The notes under the pieces were generated by a model that had not been told where the DNA came from, searched no databases, and saw nothing but the letters and a program-made list of their open reading frames with translations. The position numbers and the translations under genes are program-made. DNA of 5,664 nucleotides from JBFHKO01 sp041595355. Its GTDB lineage: Bacteria > Pseudomonadota > Gammaproteobacteria > Enterobacterales > Aeromonadaceae. Below, in pieces: positions 1 to 5,645 of this stretch (its first letter is position 1; each line of letters opens with the position of its first letter). The stretch spans positions 1-5,664 of the forward strand of contig JBFHKO010000168.1 in assembly GCA_041595355.1 (NCBI GenBank). The letters run 5' to 3'.

Positions 1-88
1 CCTCGATGCCGAAATAATCGGCCAGGCCGGCGCAGACGCCCCCCAGCTTTCCCCTGCCGGGATCGCGGTACAGGGTACGGTTGCTCAT
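1..88 (-). CDS. pspC: PspC, envelope stress membrane protein (5' end only)
   Basis: The first 29 codons of pspC are present; the rest lies beyond the left edge. The visible protein starts MSNRTLYRDPGRGKLGG and continues VCAGLADYFGIE, which is the hallmark of the N-terminal PspC domain (a short Arg/Lys-Gly-rich turn, then G-G-V-C-x-G-L-A-x-Y). In the known system PspC is an inner-membrane protein that, with PspB, senses envelope damage and recruits PspA to the membrane, freeing PspF. The start codon ATG (88-86) overlaps the pspB stop TGA (87-85) as ATGA, and a GGGAGGG ribosome binding site lies seven bases upstream (96-102, minus strand). The overlap supports co-translation with pspB. The transmembrane part cannot be assessed here. 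Confidence 0.93.
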   Translation of the reverse strand, partial: MSNRTLYRDPGRGKLGGVCAGLADYFGIE

Positions 89-324
89 GAGCCGGCCCTC
101 CCGCGCGGCGGGTCCTGATCCAGCAGCTGCTCCAGCGTCTGCACCCGCTGCTGCAGTTGTTCCGCCTGCAGCAGCAGCCGTCGCAGCTGCTCACGCTGGG
201 CCTCGCTCAGGCTGCCATCCAGCTGACGCCGGCTCCGATAGGCCAGGATCAGCCACAGGGGCGCCACGAACACCATGAAGACACTGGCCGGAATGGCCAA
301 CACCCACAGCATCTGCTCCATCAT
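85..324 (-). CDS. pspB: PspB, membrane-bound stress sensor
   Basis: This 79-residue protein is close to the usual length of about 75 for PspB. It has one N-terminal membrane helix (about residues 5-29, containing LAIPASVFMVFVAPLWLILA) followed by a cytoplasmic basic stretch (RSRRQ) and a Leu/Gln-rich amphipathic coiled coil (about 38-70), the standard PspB layout. In the known pathway PspB partners PspC in the inner membrane and passes the stress signal to PspA-PspF. The ATG at 324-322 overlaps the pspA stop TGA (323-321) as ATGA, and AAGGAG at 330-335 (minus strand), inside the last pspA codons, gives good spacing. A second ATG follows at once (protein begins MMEQ), so the true first residue could be either. 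The C-terminal tail after residue 70 (DPPRGRAGS) is slightly longer than in the E. coli protein as I remember it. Confidence 0.94.
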   Translation of the reverse strand: MMEQMLWVLAIPASVFMVFVAPLWLILAYRSRRQLDGSLSEAQREQLRRLLLQAEQLQQRVQTLEQLLDQDPPRGRAGS

Positions 325-992
325 TTGCTCTCCTTTTCATGGGCCAGACGGGCCTTGAGGGCGTCCAGCTCCCGGGCGATGGCCTCATCGGCCTGCAGCT
401 CGACAAATTGCTGCTCCAGCCCGGGGTTGTGACTGCTGGAGACATCCGCCCGGGTTTCCATCTCGATTATCTTGCGCTCCATGCGCTCGAACTTGTCCAT
501 CAGCGAGCGGGGGTCCCCCAACTGCACATGCTGCTGTACCTGCAGGCGGCTGCTGGCGGCGGCACTGCGCAACTGCATGGCCTGCTGCCGGGCGCGGGCA
601 TCATCCAGCTTGGCCTCCAGCAACTGGATCTCCGCCTGCAGCTTGACAATGCCCTCTTCTACAGCCTGACACTCCTGGGTCAGGGCCGCCAGCAGTTGTT
701 GCTGCTTGCCCTTCTCGATGAGGGCGCCGCGCGCCAGATCCTCGCGCCCCTTCTCCAGGGCCAGCTCGGCCCGGGCTTGCCAGTCGCTCATGGCCTGCTC
801 GATGCGCCGGCGTTGCTGGGTCAGGGTCTTCTGCTCGGCCAGGTAGCGTGCCAGATTGCGGCGCTCGCTGACCAGACCGGCCTCCATCTCCTGGATGATG
901 AGGCGCACCATCTTCTGGGGATCCTCGGCCCTGTCCAGCAGGCTGCCGAGGTTGGCGTTGATAATATCGCTGATACGGGTAAACAGGCCCAT
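321..992 (-). CDS. pspA: PspA, phage shock protein A (ESCRT-III-like membrane effector and PspF inhibitor)
   Basis: The 223-residue product matches the usual PspA length (222 in E. coli). It starts MGLFTRISDIINANLGSLLD, the amphipathic membrane-binding helix, followed by the conserved AEDPQK turn with Pro25 and then VRLIIQEME. Residues from about 27 to 220 are almost entirely long charged helices (coiled coil), with family motifs such as REDLARGALIEK and DARARQQAMQLR. PspA/Vipp1 proteins belong to the ESCRT-III superfamily: they form scaffolds on damaged inner membrane and help hold the proton motive force. Bound to PspF, PspA blocks its ATPase. I chose the start at 992 because it gives the conserved N-terminus and has a strong GGAGGAG site six bases upstream; an in-frame ATG at 1097 would add 35 residues that do not resemble PspA and would lie upstream of the predicted transcription start. 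First gene of pspABC, transcribed from the sigma-54 type promoter at 1061-1075. Confidence 0.97.
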   Translation of the reverse strand: MGLFTRISDIINANLGSLLDRAEDPQKMVRLIIQEMEAGLVSERRNLARYLAEQKTLTQQRRRIEQAMSDWQARAELALEKGREDLARGALIEKGKQQQLLAALTQECQAVEEGIVKLQAEIQLLEAKLDDARARQQAMQLRSAAASSRLQVQQHVQLGDPRSLMDKFERMERKIIEMETRADVSSSHNPGLEQQFVELQADEAIARELDALKARLAHEKESK

Positions 993-998
993 GGTGAT

Positions 999-1005
999 CT
1001 CCTCC
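999..1005 (-). promoter_or_regulatory. Ribosome binding site of pspA
   Basis: GGAGGAG on the minus strand, six bases before ATG at 992. It is close to the ideal anti-16S match and fixes the pspA start at 992 rather than at the in-frame ATG at 1097. Confidence 0.85.
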
Positions 1006-1041
1006 GGGTCAGGGTTGATGCGGCGCCACGCCTGGCGACCC
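1006..1041 (-). other. Possible hairpin in the pspA mRNA leader
   Basis: In the predicted 57-base pspA leader an inner stem CGCCA/TGGCG with a four-base loop (1024-1037) lies inside an outer GGGTC/GACCC pairing (1037-1041 with 1006-1010). The two share base 1037, so they cannot both be complete. The outer arm ends directly beside the ribosome binding site. This may be chance in GC-rich DNA; no folding energy was computed. Confidence 0.25.
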
Positions 1042-1060
1042 CGCTGCTCAAGCGGATATC

Positions 1061-1075
1061 GCAGGATGCATGCCA
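1061..1075 (-). promoter_or_regulatory. Sigma-54 type (-24/-12) promoter of pspA
   Basis: On the minus strand the sequence is TGGCATGCATCCTGC. It has the invariant GG and GC separated by exactly ten bases and differs from the consensus TGGCAC-N5-TTGC at two less strict positions (CAT for CAC, CTGC for TTGC). Counting the last C as -12 places transcription start near 1049 and gives a leader of about 57 bases before the pspA ATG. This fits the established biology that pspA is transcribed by sigma-54 polymerase under PspF control. The IHF site and dyads sit upstream at suitable distances. Confidence 0.82.
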
Positions 1076-1091
1076 GGGTATCAATAACCAT

Positions 1092-1104
1092 CAACATATT
1101 GATT
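1092..1104 (-). promoter_or_regulatory. Integration host factor (IHF) binding site
   Basis: On the minus strand AATCAATATGTTG matches the IHF consensus WATCAA-N4-TTR at every defined position and lies in AT-rich DNA. It sits about 45-55 bases upstream of the predicted pspA start, between the sigma-54 promoter and the candidate PspF enhancer sites. This is where IHF bends the DNA in the E. coli psp regulatory region so that PspF can touch the polymerase. Binding is inferred from sequence only. Confidence 0.75.
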
Positions 1105-1112
1105 TATGGTCC

Positions 1113-1160
1113 ATTTAAAATTCAGGCCCTGGCGCCAGGGCGCAACCCCTGTTTAAATTA
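1113..1160 (+). promoter_or_regulatory. Candidate pspF promoter region
   Basis: pspF must be expressed from this divergent region, in E. coli by sigma-70. Two AT-rich blocks could serve as -10 elements on the plus strand: TAAAAT (1116-1121, five of six matches to TATAAT) and TAAATT (1154-1159). Neither has a convincing -35 hexamer at 16-18 bases, so the choice is open. Either start would place the promoter within or beside the dyads, so PspF bound there could repress its own gene, as known in E. coli. Confidence 0.3.
1126..1141. promoter_or_regulatory. Perfect 16-base palindrome, candidate PspF enhancer site
   Basis: The sequence GCCCTGGCGCCAGGGC is identical to its reverse complement over all 16 bases. 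Its centre is about 85 bases upstream of the predicted pspA start, inside the roughly -80 to -126 interval where PspF binds in E. coli. It could be a PspF upstream activating site. It lacks an adjoining T-run, so a terminator is unlikely. The match to a PspF motif was not tested, so the assignment rests on symmetry and position. Confidence 0.45.
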
Positions 1161-1176
1161 ACCACGAGTTGGTCAA
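1158..1176. promoter_or_regulatory. Imperfect inverted repeat, second candidate PspF enhancer site
   Basis: TTAACCA and TGGTCAA, separated by five bases, are inverted copies matching at six of seven positions. The centre (1167) is about 118 bases upstream of the predicted pspA start and about 33 bases, near three helical turns, from the centre of the 1126-1141 palindrome. Two tandem PspF sites are known in E. coli, which makes this pair plausible. It also lies just upstream of the pspF ribosome binding site, so occupancy could repress pspF. Confidence 0.4.
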
Positions 1177-1193
1177 TATCGCCAGGAGCCACC

Positions 1194-2198
1194 ATGCATG
1201 ACGAGCCACTGTTGGGCGAAGCCACCGTCTTCATCGAGGTGCTGGAGCAGATCTCGCGGCTGGCGGCCATTGCCCGCCCGGTGCTGGTGATCGGCGAGCG
1301 GGGCACCGGCAAGGAATTGATGGCTCACCGCCTGCACTACCTGTCGCCCCGCTGGCAGCAACCCTTCATTGCCCTCAACTGCGCCAGCCTGAACGAGGCG
1401 CTGCTGGAAACCGAGCTGTTCGGTCACGAGGCCGGGGCCTTCACCGGGGCCCAGAAACGCCATTGCGGACGCTTCGAGCGCGCCCATGGAGGCAGCCTGT
1501 TTCTGGACGAGGTGGCCAGCATGAGCACCCGCCTGCAGGAAAAACTGCTGCGCGTCATCGAATACGGGGAGTTCGAGCGGGTCGGCGGCCAGCAACCGAT
1601 CCGGGTCGACGTACGCCTCATCTGTGCCACCCACGAGGATCTACCGCGCCTGGCCGACGACGGCGATTTTCGCCATGATCTGCTGGATAGACTGGCCTTC
1701 GATGTAATAACCTTACCGCCGCTGCGCGCACGGCCGGGCGATGTGCTGCTGCTGGCCCGCCACTTTGCCGACAACCTGTGCCGGGAGTTGGGCCTGCCGG
1801 CCTGTGCCGGCTTCGACGTCGAGGTTGCCCGGCAGCTGCAGGCGCACGCCTGGCCCGGCAATGTGCGCGAGCTGCGCAATGTGGTGGAGCGCAGCCTCTA
1901 TCGTCAGGAGGCGCTCGACCGTCCCCTGGCGCAGCTGGTCGTCGATCCCTTTGCCTCACCCTGGCGGCCGGCGCCCGGAAGCGACGGCGATGCGCCGCCC
2001 GCGCTGCCACTGGACTGGAAGTCGCATCTGGCAGACTATGAACGACGACTGTTGTGCCAGGCCCTGGAGCAGAGCCGGCACCATCAGCGCCAGGCCGCCG
2101 GCCTGCTCGGCCTGAGCTACGATCAGCTGCGAGGGCTGCTGCGCAAATACCAACTGCCGGCCCGTCACCCGACCGGCCCCGTTTCGGACGAATTATGA
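1194..2198 (+). CDS. pspF: PspF, sigma-54-dependent AAA+ activator of the psp genes
   Basis: The 334-residue protein is an enhancer-binding ATPase with no N-terminal receiver domain, as expected for PspF (about 325 in E. coli). Walker A is GERGTGKE (34-41), the sigma-54-contacting loop GAFTGA is at 81-86, Walker B SLFLDE at 101-106, sensor I CATHEDL at 144-150, arginine fingers are probably R160 and R166, and the sensor II region AWPGNVRELRN is at 219-229. Asn62 and Glu106 fit the E. coli N64-E108 switch pair, and Trp54 fits W56, the PspA-contact residue. After a Pro/Ala-rich linker (about 252-274), a Fis-type helix-turn-helix (about 296-321) binds DNA. PspF is normally held by PspA and activates pspA when released. 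The start has AGGAG five bases upstream (1184-1188). The stop TGA overlaps the sapA ATG. Odd point: His147 stands where E. coli PspF has Asn149. Confidence 0.96.
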   Translation: MHDEPLLGEATVFIEVLEQISRLAAIARPVLVIGERGTGKELMAHRLHYLSPRWQQPFIALNCASLNEALLETELFGHEAGAFTGAQKRHCGRFERAHGGSLFLDEVASMSTRLQEKLLRVIEYGEFERVGGQQPIRVDVRLICATHEDLPRLADDGDFRHDLLDRLAFDVITLPPLRARPGDVLLLARHFADNLCRELGLPACAGFDVEVARQLQAHAWPGNVRELRNVVERSLYRQEALDRPLAQLVVDPFASPWRPAPGSDGDAPPALPLDWKSHLADYERRLLCQALEQSRHHQRQAAGLLGLSYDQLRGLLRKYQLPARHPTGPVSDEL

Positions 2199-3802
2199 CT
2201 TGCAAGCGATCGCTGTGGCTGCTGTGCCTGCTGTTGGGTCTGAGCGCCTGCCGACAGGATGAGTCCATCCAGGAGCGTGGTGCCATCTATTGCGTCGGCA
2301 CGCTCAATCAGAATCTGAACCCGCAGCTGCACGGCTCCGGCATGCTTGCCTCGTCGATATCCCAGCAGATCTACAATCGACTGCTGGAGGTCAATCCCTA
2401 TACCCAGCAGCTGGATGGCTCCCTGGCCACCCACTGGCAGGTGAGCCCGGACGGCCTCGTCTACAGCTTCACCCTGCGCCAGGGGGTCCAGTTCCAGAGC
2501 ACGGCCTGGTTCACCCCCAGCCGGGAATTCAACGCCGAGGATGTGCTGTTCAGCTTTCGCCGCCTGCTCGACCCCCGGCACCCGTTCCACCGGGTCTCCG
2601 GCGGCCAGTACCCGTTCTTCGACAACCTCCGCTTCGACTACCTGGTGCGCTCGGTCAGTGCCCCCTCGCCCCACGAGGTGCGGTTCGTGCTGCGCCGGCC
2701 CGATGCCTCCTTCCTGGCCAATCTGGCCAGCGACTATGCGGTGATACTGTCCGCGGAATATGGCGCCCGGCTGCAGGTCGAGGGGACCCTGGCCTGGATG
2801 GACCATAGGCCCGTGGGCACGGGCCCCTTCCTGGTGAAGGAGTACCGCCCCGAGGAGTTCCTGCGCCTGGCGCGCCATGAGACCTACTGGGAAGGGCCAC
2901 CGCCCCTCTCCCGGCTGGTCTTCGACTTCACCCCCAAGGCCTCCAAGCGGCTGACCAAGCTGCTGACCGACGAGTGCCAGGTAATGGCTTATCCGGCGGT
3001 GACCCAGTTGCCCTTCATCCGCCAGGATCCCCAGCTGAAACTGGTGGTGCGGGACAGCCTGAATACCGCCTTCCTGGCCCTCAATACCCGCAAGGCGCCC
3101 TTCAGGGATGTCCGGGTACGCCGCGCTCTGGCCATGGCCATCGACCGGCAAACCCTGCTGCAGGCGGTCTACTTCGATAGCGGTCAAGCCGCCAGAGGCA
3201 TGCTGCCCCCCCTCTCCTGGGCCCAGGATGCCCGCCTCGAGGGGCAGCGCCATGATCCCGATGCGGCGCGCCGACTGCTGACCGAGGCCGGTTATCCCCG
3301 CGGCTTCGCGATGAGCCTCTGGGTGGAGTCCAGCGAGCGCGCCTATAACCCCGATGCCCTGAAGACGGCCCAGCTGATACAGTCCGACCTGGCCAAGCTG
3401 GGCATCCAGGTGAAAATCGAGCGCCTGAAATGGTCCATACTGCGCAGCCGCCTGGGAGAGGGACGCCATGACGGCGTCATCCTCGGCTGGGCCGCCGATA
3501 CCGCCGACCCCGACAATTTCCTGCGCCCACTGCTCAGCTGCAACGCCGCGCGCCAGGGCGGCATCAACGTCTCGGCCTGGTGTGACCCGCGCTTCGAACG
3601 CCTGCTGAACCATGGCCTGACCACCCGGGGGCAGGCCCAGCGCCTGCAGTACTACCACGATGCCCAGGCATTGCTGGAGCAGGAGCTGCCGCTCATCCCC
3701 CTGGCCCATGCGCTCTCCATTCATGCCTTCCGCTCCAACCTGCACCAGGTGGAGGTGACCCCCATGGGCAGCCTCGCCTTCAAGCGGGCCTATCGGGATT
3801 AA
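2195..3802 (+). CDS. sapA: SapA, periplasmic peptide-binding protein of the Sap ABC transporter (probable lipoprotein)
   Basis: This 535-residue protein is a cluster C (DppA/OppA-type, SBP family 5) solute-binding protein. Family motifs are HWQVSPDGLVYSFTLRQGV (80-98), FNAEDVLFSFRRLLDP (112-127), RPVGTGPF (205-212), VRRALAMAIDR (308-318) and DTADPDNFLRPLLSC (435-449). SapA-specific features I recall from E. coli include the YCV near the N-terminus and four cysteines (33, 261, 449, 463), which may form disulfides. SapA proteins bind antimicrobial peptides and haem and deliver them to SapBC. The N-terminus, MTCKRSLWLLCLLLGLSAC, ends in a lipobox (LSAC, Cys19), so it is predicted to be lipid-anchored; Arg at +2 would favour the outer membrane. 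E. coli SapA has a plain signal peptide. The ATG at 2195 overlaps the pspF stop and begins the signal sequence; the in-frame upstream ATG at 2054 lies within pspF and is rejected. The ribosome binding site is weak, suggesting translational coupling. Confidence 0.93.
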   Translation: MTCKRSLWLLCLLLGLSACRQDESIQERGAIYCVGTLNQNLNPQLHGSGMLASSISQQIYNRLLEVNPYTQQLDGSLATHWQVSPDGLVYSFTLRQGVQFQSTAWFTPSREFNAEDVLFSFRRLLDPRHPFHRVSGGQYPFFDNLRFDYLVRSVSAPSPHEVRFVLRRPDASFLANLASDYAVILSAEYGARLQVEGTLAWMDHRPVGTGPFLVKEYRPEEFLRLARHETYWEGPPPLSRLVFDFTPKASKRLTKLLTDECQVMAYPAVTQLPFIRQDPQLKLVVRDSLNTAFLALNTRKAPFRDVRVRRALAMAIDRQTLLQAVYFDSGQAARGMLPPLSWAQDARLEGQRHDPDAARRLLTEAGYPRGFAMSLWVESSERAYNPDALKTAQLIQSDLAKLGIQVKIERLKWSILRSRLGEGRHDGVILGWAADTADPDNFLRPLLSCNAARQGGINVSAWCDPRFERLLNHGLTTRGQAQRLQYYHDAQALLEQELPLIPLAHALSIHAFRSNLHQVEVTPMGSLAFKRAYRD

Positions 3803-3805
3803 CTC

Positions 3806-4768
3806 ATGCTGATCTACACGCTGCGCCGCCTCAACCTGCTGTTTTTCACCCTGCTGCTGCTGAGCTTCTTTGCCTATTGGCTGGAATACCACCTGAGCGC
3901 GCCGAGCGATCAGTCCCTGCTACCGGGCTATTTTCACTACCTGGAGCGGCTGCTGCAGGGGGATCTGGGCCTCTCGCGGGTCACCGGGCAGCCGGTACGG
4001 GAGCTGATACTGCGCCATGCGCCGGCGACCCTGGAGCTGTGCCTGACGGCGGTCCTCATCGCCTCCCTGCTCGGCATCCCCCTCGGCACCCTCGCCGCCC
4101 TGTACAAGGGACGGAGCGCCGATATCGGCATCCTCGGCGCCAGCCTGCTCGGCTACTCGATCCCGGTTTACTGGCTGGCCATGCTGGTGATTGCCACCTT
4201 CTCCATGCGTCTCGGCTGGTTTCCCTCCTCGGGCCAGCTGGGCCTGCTCTACGAGATAGCGCCGGTCACCGGCCTCACGCTGCTGGATACCTGGCTTTCG
4301 GAGCACCCCTACCGGATGGCGGCCTTCCTCGACGCCCTGCATCACCTGCTGCTGCCGGCACTGGTGCTGGCGCTGGCCCCCACGACCGAGGTGATCCGTC
4401 AGGTGCGCAACTCCATGGCCAACGTACTCAAGCAGAATTACATCAAGGCCGCCTTCAGCCGCGGCCATTCATCGCTGAACGTGGTGCTGTTTCACGGGCT
4501 GCGCAATGCCCTGCCGCCGATACTGCCGATCCTGAGCCTGCAATTTGGCACCATAGTCACCTCGGCCATCATCACCGAGGTGGTGTTCGAATGGCCGGGA
4601 CTGGGGCGCTGGCTGGTCACCAGCATAGCGGCGCGGGACTATGCCGCCATCCAGGCCGGCATGCTGGTCATTGCCAGTCTGCTGGTCCTGGCCAATATAC
4701 TCACCGAGCTGTTCACCACCCTGCTCTACCCAGCCAAGAGAAAGGAGCTGTATGGCCACCAAGGCTAA
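3806..4768 (+). CDS. sapB: SapB, inner-membrane permease of the Sap ABC transporter
   Basis: The 320-residue protein is a DppB/OppB-type permease, equal in length to E. coli SapB (about 321). An N-terminal helix follows MLIYTLRRLN (about 10-28), with a short periplasmic loop containing GDLGLSRVTGQPV (52-64). Further membrane helices lie near 75-98, 107-135, 178-195, 237-262 and 282-306. The cytoplasmic EAA loop, which docks on the SapD/SapF ATPases, runs about 211-239 (YIKAAFSRG ... LRNALPP) with the conserved Gly220. FEWPGLGRWL (261-270) and RDYAAIQAG (277-285) are standard C-terminal motifs of this permease family. It pairs with SapC to form the channel. Only three bases separate it from sapA, and no strong ribosome binding site is visible, so coupled translation is likely. 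Its last 17 bases overlap sapC. Confidence 0.94.
   Translation: MLIYTLRRLNLLFFTLLLLSFFAYWLEYHLSAPSDQSLLPGYFHYLERLLQGDLGLSRVTGQPVRELILRHAPATLELCLTAVLIASLLGIPLGTLAALYKGRSADIGILGASLLGYSIPVYWLAMLVIATFSMRLGWFPSSGQLGLLYEIAPVTGLTLLDTWLSEHPYRMAAFLDALHHLLLPALVLALAPTTEVIRQVRNSMANVLKQNYIKAAFSRGHSSLNVVLFHGLRNALPPILPILSLQFGTIVTSAIITEVVFEWPGLGRWLVTSIAARDYAAIQAGMLVIASLLVLANILTELFTTLLYPAKRKELYGHQG
4743..4747 (+). promoter_or_regulatory. Ribosome binding site of sapC
   Basis: AGGAG lies four bases before the ATG at 4752, inside the sapB reading frame. It supports that start over the in-frame ATG at 4641, which would add 37 residues overlapping the last SapB membrane helix. Confidence 0.75.
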
Positions 4769-5645
4769 GATCTATCCGGAGATCCGCATCCCCTCCCCCC
4801 TGGGGCAGACCTGGCAGATCTACCGCCAGCAACCGCTGGCCATGACTGCCCTGTGGGGGCTGCTGTTCATGCTGGGGGTGGCCCTGCTGGGGCCCTGGCT
4901 GGTGACCCAGGATCCCCTGAGCCAGGATCCGGCGGCCCTGCTGGTGCCTCCCTCCTGGAGCAGCAACGGCAGCATCGACTACTTTTTCGGCACCGACGAT
5001 CTGGGCCGGGATCTGCTCTCGCGCCTGGTGCATGGCGCCCGCCTGACCTTCGGCAGTGGCCTGCTGGCCACCCTCATCGCTTTGGTGATCGGCTCCGGCA
5101 TCGGCATCATGGCCGGCATGGCGCGGGGCCTGAGCGCCAGCGTGCTGCATCACATGCTGGACACCCTGCTCTCCATACCCTCGCTGCTGCTGGCCATCGT
5201 ATTGGTGGCGGCATTCGGCCCCGGGCTCGACAATGCCGTGCTGGCCATCACCCTGGCACTGATCCCCCAGTTCATCCGCGCCACCTACAATGCGGTGCGC
5301 GAGCAGATGGACAAGGAGTACATCATAGCGGTGCGCCTGGATGGCTCCAGCTCGCTGCGCATACTGCGACTGGCCATACTGCCCAACATCGTCGATACCC
5401 TGGTGGCCCAGACCACCCGCGCCCTCTCCGCCGCCATTCTGGATATCAGCGCGGTCTGCTTTCTCGGCATCGGTGCCCAGCCGCCCATACCGGAGTGGGG
5501 TACCATGCTGGCCGACGGTCTGGATCTCATCTATATCGCCCCCTGGAACGTCACCCTGCCGGGACTGGCCGTCATGTTCAGCGTGCTGGTCACCAATCTG
5601 GTGGGTGACGGCCTGCGCAGCGCCTTGCAAAAAGGGATCGAATAA
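4752..5645 (+). CDS. sapC: SapC, inner-membrane permease of the Sap ABC transporter
   Basis: The 297-residue protein is a DppC/OppC-type permease (E. coli SapC is 296). After a cytoplasmic N-terminal segment, the first helix lies about 29-50, followed by the periplasmic loop ending in the family signature FFGTDDLGRDLLSRLVHG (78-95). Other membrane helices lie near 98-123, 137-156, 160-174, 224-242 and 268-287. The EAA loop that contacts the ATPases is about 189-213 (EYIIAVRLDG ... ILPNI) with the conserved Gly198. WGTMLADG (249-256) and PWNVTLPG (264-271) are typical of the C-terminal part. Together with SapB it forms the transport path for peptides or polyamines; in E. coli SapBCDF has been linked to putrescine export. 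It overlaps sapB by 17 bases, and its stop TAA shares one base with the sapD start. Confidence 0.95.
   Translation: MATKAKIYPEIRIPSPLGQTWQIYRQQPLAMTALWGLLFMLGVALLGPWLVTQDPLSQDPAALLVPPSWSSNGSIDYFFGTDDLGRDLLSRLVHGARLTFGSGLLATLIALVIGSGIGIMAGMARGLSASVLHHMLDTLLSIPSLLLAIVLVAAFGPGLDNAVLAITLALIPQFIRATYNAVREQMDKEYIIAVRLDGSSSLRILRLAILPNIVDTLVAQTTRALSAAILDISAVCFLGIGAQPPIPEWGTMLADGLDLIYIAPWNVTLPGLAVMFSVLVTNLVGDGLRSALQKGIE

Noticed and set aside
993..1097. Upstream ATG at 1097 as the pspA start
   Set aside because: The 35 extra residues do not resemble PspA, the codons run through the sigma-54 promoter, and the strong ribosome binding site serves the ATG at 992.
339..1118. A 259-codon open frame on the plus strand, opposite pspA
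   Set aside because: Its Leu/Gln/Gly-rich product is the antisense of a coiled-coil gene; pspA is certain on the other strand, and no ribosome binding site or domain supports it.
1126..1141. Palindrome as an intrinsic terminator
   Set aside because: On the plus strand it is followed by C-rich sequence, and on the minus strand by CTGAATTTT, which is not an adjoining U-tract; no transcript is expected to end here between two divergent promoters.
1130..1145. Plus-strand sigma-54 promoter for pspF (CTGGCGCCAGGGCGCA)
   Set aside because: The GG at 1131-1132 is not followed ten bases later by GC (it is CA), so the required spacing fails.
2165..3892. A 575-codon open frame on the minus strand, opposite sapA
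   Set aside because: It mirrors the sapA codon frame in GC-rich DNA, is rich in Gly/Gln/His with no recognisable domain, and spans a gene whose plus-strand product is clearly SapA.
3877..4845. A 322-codon open frame overlapping sapB in another plus-strand frame
   Set aside because: Pro/Arg/Gly/Ala-rich product typical of out-of-frame GC-rich DNA; sapB has the membrane helices and EAA motif.
4713..5630. A 305-codon open frame on the minus strand, opposite sapC
   Set aside because: Gly/Gln/His-rich product without domains, a mirror of sapC codon bias.
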